From contig JACKEB010000013.1 of NCBI GenBank assembly GCA_020633205.1, forward strand, positions 186,001-250,000: DNA of 64,000 nucleotides, written 5' to 3'. The notes beneath the pieces were generated by a model. It did not search any database and had not been told where the DNA came from. It saw nothing but the letters and a program-made list of their open reading frames with translations. Shown here piece after piece: positions 1 to 7,675 of this stretch. This stretch comes from Polyangiaceae bacterium. Lineage in GTDB: Bacteria; Myxococcota_A; Polyangia; Polyangiales; Polyangiaceae. Numbering within the stretch: the first letter of the stretch is position 1; the number at the start of each line of letters is the position of its first letter. Both the position numbers and the translations under genes were made by a program.

Positions 1-11
1 CAGACCGGACG

Positions 12-977
12 CTAGAAACGCACCAAGGTTTCCACCGTTCGGTACTCCGGGTCGCTCACCGGTTCCTTGTTGGGGTCCCGCAGCAAGAAGTAGCCCCCGA
101 CGACCGCCCCGGTGACTACCACCCCCGCCACGATCCAAGGCCAAGGCGTGCTCAGGAACGAGCTCTGGTCGGGCGTCAGCTCCACGCGATAGCTCGTGCC
201 GGAGCGCACGGTAACGCTCGAGTCGCGGTCCCCCGCGTCGGAGCGCAGCTGGAGCTGATAGCTGCCTGGCTCGACCCGTCGCCGGACCCTGCCTTCGCCC
301 CACGCGACTCCGACGATCCCCACCCGGGCATCGCGTTCCTTCGCGACCACCTCCAGCGTCGCCATGCGCGCCTCCGGAGAGAGCTCCAACTTGAGCCTCA
401 CGCGCTGGCTCCCGCCCGCGGCGACCACCAGCTTATGTTCCGTGGGGAGATACGACTTCGCCGTGGCGCTGACGACGTGCGCGCCCGGATTGACCTCGAT
501 GCGCAGCGCTTCGCGGTACTCATAGCGTACGCCATCGACGCGCAGATCTGCACGCAGGGGCACGTTGGGGCTCCCGCTCAAGATCACCACGAGCCTGCTC
601 ACCGAGGCGGCGACTTCGGCTCGCAGTCGCTTCGCTTCGGGCAGCATGGCATCGGGTGGTGCGCCGTATTTGTCCGCCAGTAGCTGGTCCAGCACATCGC
701 GGGCCTCCTTGGGGTGTCCCATGCCACGCAATGCGACAGCCAAGTTGAACGCCGCGCTCGCCTTCGGCGCGAGCTCGAGCGAGTGCCGGAAGTGTTCTGC
801 TGCTTCGCTGAAGCGACCGACCTCGGCGGCGGCTTTGCCCTGATCGAAGGACTTGCGCGCGCTGTTGCCTGCGTCCGCGTCGTCGCTCGCGGACGCCGAA
901 CCAGCGCTCATCACGATCAGCAACGCTCCCGCTACGCAGCAGGTCAGCGCACCGCGCATCTTCACCCGGTGCCCCAT
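12..977 (-). CDS. TPR/PEGA-domain membrane protein, partner of the adjacent kinase
   Basis: Exported protein of about 321 residues. It has an N-terminal signal-like hydrophobic stretch ending near SASASDD, one or two TPR-like helical repeats (ARKSFDQGKAAAEVGRFSEA and the following AAFNLAVALRGMGHPKEA), and a PEGA-like beta domain (NPGAHVVSATAKSYLPTEHK). A membrane helix (WPWIVAGVVVTGAVVGGYF) sits close to the C-terminus. The ATG at 977 overlaps the kinase stop codon as TGATG, so translational coupling is likely. An in-frame ATG 15 bases upstream would overlap the kinase and is less likely. PEGA proteins are often surface-anchored and act with bacterial Ser/Thr kinases; here that link is inferred from gene order. 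The real substrate or partner is unknown. Confidence 0.85.
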   Translation of the reverse strand: MGHRVKMRGALTCCVAGALLIVMSAGSASASDDADAGNSARKSFDQGKAAAEVGRFSEAAEHFRHSLELAPKASAAFNLAVALRGMGHPKEARDVLDQLLADKYGAPPDAMLPEAKRLRAEVAASVSRLVVILSGSPNVPLRADLRVDGVRYEYREALRIEVNPGAHVVSATAKSYLPTEHKLVVAAGGSQRVRLKLELSPEARMATLEVVAKERDARVGIVGVAWGEGRVRRRVEPGSYQLQLRSDAGDRDSSVTVRSGTSYRVELTPDQSSFLSTPWPWIVAGVVVTGAVVGGYFLLRDPNKEPVSDPEYRTVETLVRF

Positions 978-2353
978 CAGTAGTCTTCCCACAACGGCAA
1001 TCCCTTCTTGCTCGCTGGTTTCCGTGGGGGACCAGGGTTCGGGGGTGAGGGTTTGCTCTTTACGGCGCTGTTCGAGGTCTTCACAGGCCCTTCGGGTGGT
1101 GCGCTGTTCGCCGGGGAAGCTGAAGAGATTCTTGCGGGGTCACTCGCCAGTGGAGCGGCGGCGACAGCTGATTGCTCTTTGGTGGGCTCAGACGGCTCGG
1201 CGACGGGTGGTGACTTGGTGCGAGACAGGGCGCCTAACCCCCACCAGAAGCCGAAGAGAGTGAGCACGAGGACTAGCCCGGCGGCGAGCCAACGAGCGCG
1301 CTTTGGCGGAGTCGGTTTTGGTCCTGAGGAAGTCGCAGGCATCACCGCCGGTGTAGGGTCGCTGCTAGGCGATGCGACCTGGAGGGCGCCAGCGCTACTG
1401 CGGAAGCGCTGCAAGGTCTGCTGAAGCTTGGCGCGGTCGGAGGCGAAGAGCGACTCCACGTAGTCGCCCACTTCGAGCCCGCCCTCGGGCACGCTAAAAC
1501 GCAGCGCGTCCTCGAGTCGGCGTGCTACGTCTTTTGCGCTGGCGGGGCGCAGCTCGCGCTGTTTCGCCAGGAGCTCGAACAACAGCTCTTCCACTTCGGG
1601 CGGGACGTCGTCGCGGAAGCTCTGGATATCCGGAGGAGGTTCCGTGAGGATCCGTCTGGCAACTTCATTCACCTCGGGGCCGGAGTAGAGGCGCGCGCCG
1701 GAGAGCATCTCGAATAGGGTCACACCGAGTGCGAACAAGTCCGCGCGCCGATCGAGATCCTCGAAGCGCAGTTGCTCCGGGGAGAGGTAGCCGAGCTTGC
1801 CCTTCAAGATCCCGGTCGAGGTGCGCGTGTCGCGACCCAGCGCCTTCGCGATGCCGAAATCGGTGACGCGAGCAACGCCGTCGAATCCGACCAAGATGTT
1901 CTGAGGAGACACATCGCGGTGCACGAGCTCTAGCGGCTTGCCTCCCGCGTCTTTGAGCTCGTGAGCGGCGTGCAAGCCTTCTGCGGCTTGGATCGCCACG
2001 CGAAGCGCCACCTCCAGGGGTAGACCACCTGGCCCGCCTCGCTTGATCAGCTGGGACACAGAGGCGCCGTCCACGAACTCCATCAACAGGAACGGTCCTG
2101 CCTCGTCCTCGCCGACGTCGAGCACGCTCACGACGTTTGGGTGACGAATCAGTCCAGCGATGCGTGCCTCATCGAACAGCATCGCGAGTACGCTTGGATC
2201 TGCCATGTACTCGCCGCGCAAACGCTTGAGCGCGAACAGGCGCTCGAACGCGTCGATGCTGCGCAGGGCAAGCTCCACCTTGCCCATGCCACCTTCGGCG
2301 AGGCTGCAGACCACTTGGTACCTGCCCCCGGTGCTTTCCACGTCAGAAGACAA
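977..2353 (-). CDS. Transmembrane serine/threonine protein kinase
   Basis: Hanks-type kinase of 458 residues. The catalytic domain fills the first 290 residues or so: glycine loop (AEGGMGKVELA), invariant Lys (FALKRLR), catalytic loop HRDVSPQN (a form common in myxobacteria), DFG (TDFGIAKA), and LSPEQ in place of APE. A Ser/Thr/Pro-rich linker follows, then one membrane helix (WLAAGLVLVLTLFGFWWGL) and a Pro/Lys-rich tail. The kinase domain should be cytoplasmic and the tail periplasmic. It is the first gene of a two-gene operon with the TPR/PEGA protein. The start lies 25 bases from the divergent regulator gene. No sensor domain is recognisable in the tail. Confidence 0.93.
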   Translation of the reverse strand: MSSDVESTGGRYQVVCSLAEGGMGKVELALRSIDAFERLFALKRLRGEYMADPSVLAMLFDEARIAGLIRHPNVVSVLDVGEDEAGPFLLMEFVDGASVSQLIKRGGPGGLPLEVALRVAIQAAEGLHAAHELKDAGGKPLELVHRDVSPQNILVGFDGVARVTDFGIAKALGRDTRTSTGILKGKLGYLSPEQLRFEDLDRRADLFALGVTLFEMLSGARLYSGPEVNEVARRILTEPPPDIQSFRDDVPPEVEELLFELLAKQRELRPASAKDVARRLEDALRFSVPEGGLEVGDYVESLFASDRAKLQQTLQRFRSSAGALQVASPSSDPTPAVMPATSSGPKPTPPKRARWLAAGLVLVLTLFGFWWGLGALSRTKSPPVAEPSEPTKEQSAVAAAPLASDPARISSASPANSAPPEGPVKTSNSAVKSKPSPPNPGPPRKPASKKGLPLWEDY

Positions 2354-2365
2354 CGGCGGTTCCAG

Positions 2366-2379
2366 TATACTGAAGCCGG
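2366..2379 (+). promoter_or_regulatory. -10-like TATACT seven bases before a GTG start
   Basis: TATACT at 2366-2371 is followed after seven bases by GTG (2379), an in-frame start of the next gene. That spacing would place transcription initiation on or next to the GTG, i.e. a leaderless mRNA. No good -35 box is visible. The same arrangement occurs before the histidine kinase at 4837. Confidence 0.35.
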
Positions 2380-4019
2380 TGCATCACGCCGATGAGATGT
2401 TGCCCCAGCGCGTGGTGCGCTGCCGAGGGCAGTTGGCGCATGGGAATACGGCGGATGTGCCAACAACGCTCGCGATGTTGGAGCGCGCTGGAGCCAGTCT
2501 CGCGCCCTGGCGCGCCTGGCTACTCGCGGAGCTTGCGCTGTTTTCGCCTCGCCTTGGGCATTTGCCGAGCGCCGCGGCGCTGCGCGAGATCGCCCAAGGT
2601 GTGGAGCCGGAGGAGCAACGGGCTTGCGCTCGGGCTTGCTTCGCAGGGCAACGCGCTGCGTTCCTCGCGTTTGATCGAGATCAGGTCGTTGCCTTGTCCG
2701 ATCTAGGGCTCGAGCTCAGTGACGCAAGCGCGGAGGAAACGCGGCTGTACGGTCAGCTTTGCGGGGGCTGGAGTGCTTTGATGCGGGGCGACGACCAAGC
2801 CGGGTCGGCGAGCGCCGAGTTGGTGTTCCGAGCGGCAAGCGCGAGCGCGATGCCGGAGCTCATGGTGGAGAGTCGTGCGCTGGCGGCTCTGGTGGCCTTA
2901 GCCGCTGGCGACACACCTCGCGCCCTCGAACTGGCGCGCCGCGCGTCGTTGATGGCGCGGGTCGAGTCGCTGCCGCAACCGGAGTTCCTGGCGCACTTGG
3001 TGTTGGCGCGCGCTCGACGCTTCGCGCGACAACCGCACCTGAGCTTGCGCATCGCACGCGCACTGCAGGACGTGGTGCCAGCGCCCTGGCGCACCTGGTT
3101 GGACTGGGAGTGGGCGCTGGCAGGTGGCGAGCAGCTGGAGGCGAGCGAATCTGCTTCAAGTGTTGCTATGTTGAAACAGGTGCTCGGAGAGCAACCGGTG
3201 GAGCCCGGCGTGCTGGCAATGCTCGGCGACCAACGCGAGCGCTTGCCGCTGCCGTTTGCGAACGACGTGGCTGGGCTCTGTGGCTGCTTGCAGAGCGCGG
3301 CCTCTGAACTTTCCGCTGCGCTGAAGGACTGGCGCGAGGGGCGCGTCGATGTAGTTCCTGAGGAGCTACACGGTGTCGCCTTTCGCTCGGATCTCCTGGA
3401 GACCGGAGGCAGCGTCGCTCGCGTGCGAGCTAAGCCCGGGAAGGTGGGGATACGGCTACTGGCCCACGCGCCGGAGTTTGCGGGCCTCCCTCAGCTCGAT
3501 ACCCACGGCCAGCGCCGGGTCGAGACGTTGCTCAGCGTGCTCGCGCTTGCGGGCCCCGACGGACTCAGGGAGGCGGAGTGCTTCGAGCGCACCTACGGCT
3601 TCAGCTACGTGGCGGAGCTGCACGCGGGCACGTTCGAGGTGTTGCTGCATCGGACGCGAACGAGTCTGGGCAAGCTGGGGCAGATCGAGCGCGAGGACCG
3701 CGCACTCGAAGGGGAAGCAGATGGCCGCCGGCTGCGACTCGCCCTCGAAGGGGACCTTCTGGTGGTGGATCCGCGCGTGTCCTTGCGCACGGCGGATCGG
3801 GTGCTGCGGTTGCTCGCGGCGCGAGGTAGCGCGAGCGCCAGAGATGTCGCGCGCGATCTGGCGATTTCACTCCGCGCCGCCCAGGGCGCCCTCAGTGAAC
3901 TCTCGGAGCGCCAGCTGTGTGATCGTCAGAAGGTTGGGCGCAACGTGGCCTACGTCGTCGAGGACACGGTGTTTTCGGAGCCTTCCCTGCGTTTGCGCCT
4001 GGACGAAGTGTTGGGCTGA
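2379..4019 (+). CDS. Orphan winged-helix regulator with helical-repeat N-terminus
   Basis: About 546 residues from GTG 2379 (540 from ATG 2397). The first 330 residues are Ala/Leu-rich helices resembling degenerate TPR/MalT-type repeats. The region around TLLSVLALAGPDGLREAECF to FEVLLHRTRTSLGKLG resembles a SARP/OmpR-like winged helix. The C-terminal part (LLAARGSASARDVARDLAIS, ALSELSERQLCDRQKVGR) reads as a second winged helix. It is probably a cytoplasmic transcription factor that senses through its N-terminal repeats. It is divergent from a Ser/Thr kinase gene 25 bases away, which makes it a candidate target or regulator of that module. I do not recognise a named family. Its 3' end overlaps the convergent membrane gene by 70 bases. 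Confidence 0.8.
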   Translation: MHHADEMLPQRVVRCRGQLAHGNTADVPTTLAMLERAGASLAPWRAWLLAELALFSPRLGHLPSAAALREIAQGVEPEEQRACARACFAGQRAAFLAFDRDQVVALSDLGLELSDASAEETRLYGQLCGGWSALMRGDDQAGSASAELVFRAASASAMPELMVESRALAALVALAAGDTPRALELARRASLMARVESLPQPEFLAHLVLARARRFARQPHLSLRIARALQDVVPAPWRTWLDWEWALAGGEQLEASESASSVAMLKQVLGEQPVEPGVLAMLGDQRERLPLPFANDVAGLCGCLQSAASELSAALKDWREGRVDVVPEELHGVAFRSDLLETGGSVARVRAKPGKVGIRLLAHAPEFAGLPQLDTHGQRRVETLLSVLALAGPDGLREAECFERTYGFSYVAELHAGTFEVLLHRTRTSLGKLGQIEREDRALEGEADGRRLRLALEGDLLVVDPRVSLRTADRVLRLLAARGSASARDVARDLAISLRAAQGALSELSERQLCDRQKVGRNVAYVVEDTVFSEPSLRLRLDEVLG

Positions 4020-4717
4020 GCGACGTGCGACTTCACTGAATCCGCAACGCGACTGCTAGCTGCGACGTTCCCGCGCTTGAGTCGCTGGGTCACGACGCCA
4101 ATCCAGATCCCTCCGAGGACACCTGGCAAGAGCCAAACCACCAAGGCCGGTACCCCGGGGAACAGCCGCGCCGCGTTGACCACACCGAATGCCGTCACCG
4201 CGCCGATCCCCGCGGTACCCATCCCGCTCACGTGGGCCACCAACCACTCCTTTGGACCCGGGTCCCGCTTGAACCAGTGGCGAACCTGTCCCACGGACAA
4301 AGCCAGGCCAAGGGCAGCGAAGCTGGTTAGCAGAATATTACCTCGAGGAAGCGAAACGCTCGCGAGGCCAACGCTCGCGAGCGCCAACAGGCTGGGTAGT
4401 GTCAGGCTGCGCAGTCGTGAGAAGCTCCGAGACTTCTGCTTCGCCACCAACGCGAGGCGCCCGAAATCGAGGCCCGCACCGGTGAGCAGGGCCGCTTGGA
4501 GCAGCAACAAGGCGAACAGATTGAGCTCTGGCTGACTCTGCAACAGGTGCTTGAGCGAAGCGATGACTCCGCTGAGGAGCGTGAGCCCCATGGCCCAGCT
4601 GAACACCCGCCCCGCTCGGCGATGCAGGGTGCCGCCCTTCTTGGCGAAACCCGCCGCGACCAACCCGAGCAAGCCCAAGCTTCCTCCAACGATGTGCGCA
4701 ATCAGTAGCAGTGTCAT
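3950..4717 (-). CDS. DUF2306-like multi-pass membrane protein
   Basis: 255 residues from ATG 4717. There are about seven hydrophobic helices (MTLLLIAHIVGGSLGLLGL, VFSWAMGLTLLSGVIASL, LFALLLLQAALLTGAGLDF, further segments, and VPALVVWLLPGVLGGIWIG). The pattern HIVGGSLGLLGLVAAGFAKKGG with LHRRAG soon after is typical of the small DUF2306/YozB-like membrane family of unknown function. The open frame runs upstream to 4903, but that part is Arg/Pro-rich and not membrane-like, so the internal ATG is preferred. The last 23 codons overlap the convergent regulator gene in antisense; they are basic and Ser-rich and could be a recent C-terminal extension. Confidence 0.75.
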   Translation of the reverse strand: MTLLLIAHIVGGSLGLLGLVAAGFAKKGGTLHRRAGRVFSWAMGLTLLSGVIASLKHLLQSQPELNLFALLLLQAALLTGAGLDFGRLALVAKQKSRSFSRLRSLTLPSLLALASVGLASVSLPRGNILLTSFAALGLALSVGQVRHWFKRDPGPKEWLVAHVSGMGTAGIGAVTAFGVVNAARLFPGVPALVVWLLPGVLGGIWIGVVTQRLKRGNVAASSRVADSVKSHVAQPNTSSRRKRREGSENTVSSTT

Positions 4718-4824
4718 GACTGATTCGTACGTGCGTCGCGGGCAGAGCGCGCGTGCCGGTTGGCAGGGTCTGCGGTCGATTGTGGGCATGACTTTCGGCA
4801 CGGGTCGTCGGGCCGCCAAGTCGA

Positions 4825-4837
4825 TATACTGGGCGCG
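4825..4837 (+). promoter_or_regulatory. -10-like TATACT six bases before a GTG start
   Basis: TATACT at 4825-4830, six bases, then the GTG start of the histidine kinase gene at 4837. This fits leaderless transcription, as at 2366. No Shine-Dalgarno sequence precedes the GTG. Confidence 0.35.
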
Positions 4838-5952
4838 TGCAGGGCTCGAATCGCTTGTTACTCGCCGCGGGCCTAGTGACCTGGGCGATGGCGGGCGTGC
4901 CAACGTTGAGTCATGGCTTGGCGGAACACGTGAGCTGGAGCTTCGCGCTCTGGTGCATAGCGTTCCTTACGTTCGGGGTCGCGTTCTGCGCGATGGTGTT
5001 CGACGTGGGCAAGGGGCGCTGGGACGCGTCGCTGCTCGGGCTCGAGTCCGTGGCTGCGCTGTGCTGCATCGCTCTCGGGAGCGGAGGCGCCGTCGGGTTC
5101 ACTGGGATCCTCCTCGCGGTGGTGGGCGGTCAGCTTCCGTTCGTGCTCGGCTTACGCACCGCCACGCTTTGGGTGCTCGTTCAGTCCCTGGTGCTCGCCT
5201 TACTGTTTGCTTGGGGGGGAGATGGGCACTGGTTGACCATCGGGGGTTACGCGGGGTTTCAGTTGTTTGCCCTCGGGGCAGGCCATGTGGCGCGGCGGGA
5301 GTCTGACGCGCGGCGCGAACTCGCAGCGACCCACGCGGAGCTGGTCGCCACTCAAGCGCTGCTCGCTGAATCCGCGCGGGAACGTGAGCGCCTGCGCATC
5401 TCCCGGGAGCTCCACGACTCCGCGGGACACCATTTGACGGCGCTCAGCTTGCAGCTCGAGCTGGCGAAGAACGCAGAAGGTGAGCAAGCCAAGGCTGCCG
5501 TGGTCAAGGCGCGCGCCATCGCTGGCGAGTTGCTCGGGGAGGTGAGGGATACGGTGCGTGCCCTGCGGGAGACGCGCCAAGTCGAGCTCGAGCCGGCACT
5601 CCAGGCGCTGGCACAGGCTGCGAGTGGACTGAAGGTGACTATCCGAGTGGATCCTGAGCTGCAGCTCGACTCGGATACGGCGCATGCGCTGTTCCGATGC
5701 GCCCAGGAGGCAGTGACGAACGCCTTGCGCCACTCGAGCGCCCAGCACCTGACACTGGACCTCTGTGAAGTCGACGAGGCCGCCGTGCTGACGGTCAAGG
5801 ACGACGGTCGCGGAGCCGCAGAGCTCCGCCCCGGCTCCGGATTGAGCGGCCTCCGGGAGCGCCTCGAGATCTTGGGCGGGGAAATCCAGCTCGAGACGTC
5901 ACCAGGGCGCGGCTTTCGCTTGGTCGCTTCGGTTCCCGGAGGATCCACGTGA
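4837..5952 (+). CDS. NarL-type (HisKA_3) sensor histidine kinase
   Basis: 371 residues. About five hydrophobic segments fill residues 5-150 and form the input domain, with no obvious periplasmic loop. A coiled-coil linker follows (ARRELAATHAELVATQALLAES), then the HisKA_3 phosphoacceptor (RISRELHDSAGHHLTALSLQ, H in LHDSAGH). The ATPase domain has VTNALRHSSAQH (N box), DDGRG and GSGLSGLRERLEILGG (G boxes). It should autophosphorylate and pass phosphate to the response regulator whose GTG start overlaps its stop (GTGA, 4 bases). Membrane-integral 5TM-type sensors of this class often read membrane or envelope conditions; the signal is not deducible here. Confidence 0.92.
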   Translation: MQGSNRLLLAAGLVTWAMAGVPTLSHGLAEHVSWSFALWCIAFLTFGVAFCAMVFDVGKGRWDASLLGLESVAALCCIALGSGGAVGFTGILLAVVGGQLPFVLGLRTATLWVLVQSLVLALLFAWGGDGHWLTIGGYAGFQLFALGAGHVARRESDARRELAATHAELVATQALLAESARERERLRISRELHDSAGHHLTALSLQLELAKNAEGEQAKAAVVKARAIAGELLGEVRDTVRALRETRQVELEPALQALAQAASGLKVTIRVDPELQLDSDTAHALFRCAQEAVTNALRHSSAQHLTLDLCEVDEAAVLTVKDDGRGAAELRPGSGLSGLRERLEILGGEIQLETSPGRGFRLVASVPGGST

Positions 5953-6596
5953 AGATCCGCATCCTGCTCGCAGACGATCAGGCGCTCGTGCGCCAAGGCA
6001 TTCGGCAGCTGCTCGAGCTGACGCCAGATTTCGAGGTGGTGGGTGAGGCGAGTGACGGCGACGAGGCGCTCGCGTTGATCGCCCATCAGGCGGCGGACGT
6101 GCTGTTGCTGGACGTGCGCATGCCACACAAGACCGGGCTCGATGTGCTTCGCGTACTCAAAGCCCAGAAGCAGCCCGCGCCGGCGGCGATCTTGCTCACC
6201 ACCTTCGATGACGATGCGGTCGCCCTCGAAGGGATCCGCCTCGGCGCCCGAGGCTTCCTGCTCAAAGACATCACGCTGGAGCAGCTCACCTCAGGTATCC
6301 GTGCGGTAGCGTCCGGAGGCACCTTGATCAACCCCGCGGTCACAGAGCGTGTGCTGCGCGGTCTGCAGCGCCTCGAGCAAGGCTTCGAAGCCAGCGAGCT
6401 ACCCGATCCGCTGACGCCCCGGGAAACGGAGGTGCTGCGCCTGATGGCCGCCGGCTCCAGCAACCGTGAAATCGCCGAAGCCTTGGGCATGGCGGAGGGC
6501 ACCGCCAAGAACCACGCCTCGAGCATCCTCTCGAAGCTCGGCGTGCGGGACCGCACCCGCGCCGTGCTGAGAGCCCTGGAGCTCGGCTACTTGTGA
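5949..6596 (+). CDS. NarL/FixJ-family response regulator
   Basis: 215 residues from GTG 5949. The receiver domain has the acidic pocket (LLADDQ), phosphoacceptor Asp in LLLDVRMPHKTG, the Thr in ILLTTFDDD and Lys in FLLKDI. A LuxR-type helix-turn-helix follows (LTPRETEVLRLMAAGSSNREIAEALGMAEGTAKNHASSILSKLGV). It is the cognate partner of the overlapping sensor kinase. No third gene is translationally coupled, so the regulon is not indicated by context. Confidence 0.94.
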   Translation: MKIRILLADDQALVRQGIRQLLELTPDFEVVGEASDGDEALALIAHQAADVLLLDVRMPHKTGLDVLRVLKAQKQPAPAAILLTTFDDDAVALEGIRLGARGFLLKDITLEQLTSGIRAVASGGTLINPAVTERVLRGLQRLEQGFEASELPDPLTPRETEVLRLMAAGSSNREIAEALGMAEGTAKNHASSILSKLGVRDRTRAVLRALELGYL

Positions 6597-6633
6597 GGTG
6601 TGCCACGGCGGCCCTGCTGCTATCGTTCTCTTG

Positions 6634-7206
6634 ATGGCTGACCCCGTCCGCAAGCGCGCGACCTACGAGGACGTCTTGAACGCTCCGGCACATCGCGTGG
6701 CTGAGATCGTGAACGGGGACTTGAGGTTGAGCCCGCGTCCAGCGCTGCCCCACGCGGCAGCCTCCACGGCCCTTGGCGAAGAGTTGGGGCCACCGTTCAA
6801 GCGCGGAAAGGGAGGGCCGGGCGGATGGATTCTGCTGGACGAACCGGAGCTGCACCTCGGCTCAGACATTCTGGTGCCCGACATCGCGGGCTGGCGTCGC
6901 GAACGACTACCGATGATCCCTGCGGAGCCGTATCTCAGCCTGGCCCCTGATTGGCTGTGCGAGGTGCTGAGCCCTTCGACCGCCAAACTAGACCGCGCGG
7001 AAAAGCGTCCGATCTATGCGCGGGAAGGTGTGCGTCACGTCTGGCTCGTCGATCCTTTGGCCCGCTTGCTGGAAGTGTTGCGCCTGGAAGGCGAGCACTG
7101 GACGCTGCTGGGCACCTACAGCGACTCGGCCAAGGTGCAAGCAGAGCCGTTCGAAGTGTTCGAGCTGGAGCTCGGTGTGCTCTGGGCTGACTCGGAACCG
7201 GTCTAG
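6634..7206 (+). CDS. Uma2-family (DUF820) endonuclease-fold protein
   Basis: 190 residues from ATG 6634; the frame is open from 6598 but the earlier ATG gives a non-conserved lead. Family signatures are YEDVLNAPAHRVAEIVNGDL, the acidic DILVPDIAGW, WLCEVLSPSTAKLDRAEK, the core YAREGVRHVWLVDP and the ending LLEVLRLEGEHW. Uma2 proteins have a PD-(D/E)XK nuclease fold and are abundant in cyanobacteria and myxobacteria, often as solo genes of unknown role. The nuclease core residues (PD...E.LSPST...K) are present. It follows the response regulator by 37 bases on the same strand and may be co-transcribed with it, though a functional link is not evident. Confidence 0.88.
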   Translation: MADPVRKRATYEDVLNAPAHRVAEIVNGDLRLSPRPALPHAAASTALGEELGPPFKRGKGGPGGWILLDEPELHLGSDILVPDIAGWRRERLPMIPAEPYLSLAPDWLCEVLSPSTAKLDRAEKRPIYAREGVRHVWLVDPLARLLEVLRLEGEHWTLLGTYSDSAKVQAEPFEVFELELGVLWADSEPV

Positions 7207-7212
7207 CGCGGC

Positions 7213-7581
7213 TCAGAACAGCAGCACCAGCCAAGTCTGCAGCGGGTCATCCGCGATCGGGCGACAGTGCCAAGCGTTGACCTCGGGACCGGGGTTCACG
7301 AACCAAACGTAGTAGGTGTAATCCGTATCCAGCTGGTTTGGGCCGAACAGGCGCTCCACGCGGCGGTAGCAGTCGTCCGGGCTGGCGATATCGAACGTGG
7401 GCATGTCCGGTCGCAGGTCGTTTGCGACGTAGCGCGGCCCGGTGGTCCACTCGACGTGGGCTTCGACACAGCGCGAGGACAGCGAGCAGACCCAAGCGTT
7501 GGCGGAGCGGTTCAAGCCGAGGGCAGTGCACACGGTCACGACGAACGCGGCGCCTAGCCTCTGTAAGGCGGACGTCGGCAT
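7213..7581 (-). CDS. Small secreted protein, unknown function
   Basis: About 122 residues from ATG 7581. A signal-peptide-like N-terminus (LGAAFVVTVCTALGLNRSANA) precedes a compact domain with four Cys (VCSLSSRC, DDCYRR, AWHC) and many aromatics (TDYTYYVWFVNPG). It lies 94 bases downstream of the propeller lipoprotein on the same strand and is possibly its operon partner. No Shine-Dalgarno is visible, so the start is uncertain; the frame is open upstream into the lipoprotein's antisense. I do not recognise the family. Confidence 0.55.
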   Translation of the reverse strand: MPTSALQRLGAAFVVTVCTALGLNRSANAWVCSLSSRCVEAHVEWTTGPRYVANDLRPDMPTFDIASPDDCYRRVERLFGPNQLDTDYTYYVWFVNPGPEVNAWHCRPIADDPLQTWLVLLF

Positions 7582-7675
7582 GGGAACCAGAACGCCGAAG
7601 ACCGAGTGGGCGTTCCCACAAGGTGGGATCGCGGCCGCGACGGCGAGTGATGCACCCGCCGCCGCTCGGCGGGTC

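Noticed and set aside
3950..4019. Frameshift at the end of the DUF2306-like gene because it overlaps the convergent gene
   Set aside because: Both frames are intact up to their stop codons; a 70-base convergent overlap is unusual but needs no sequence error.
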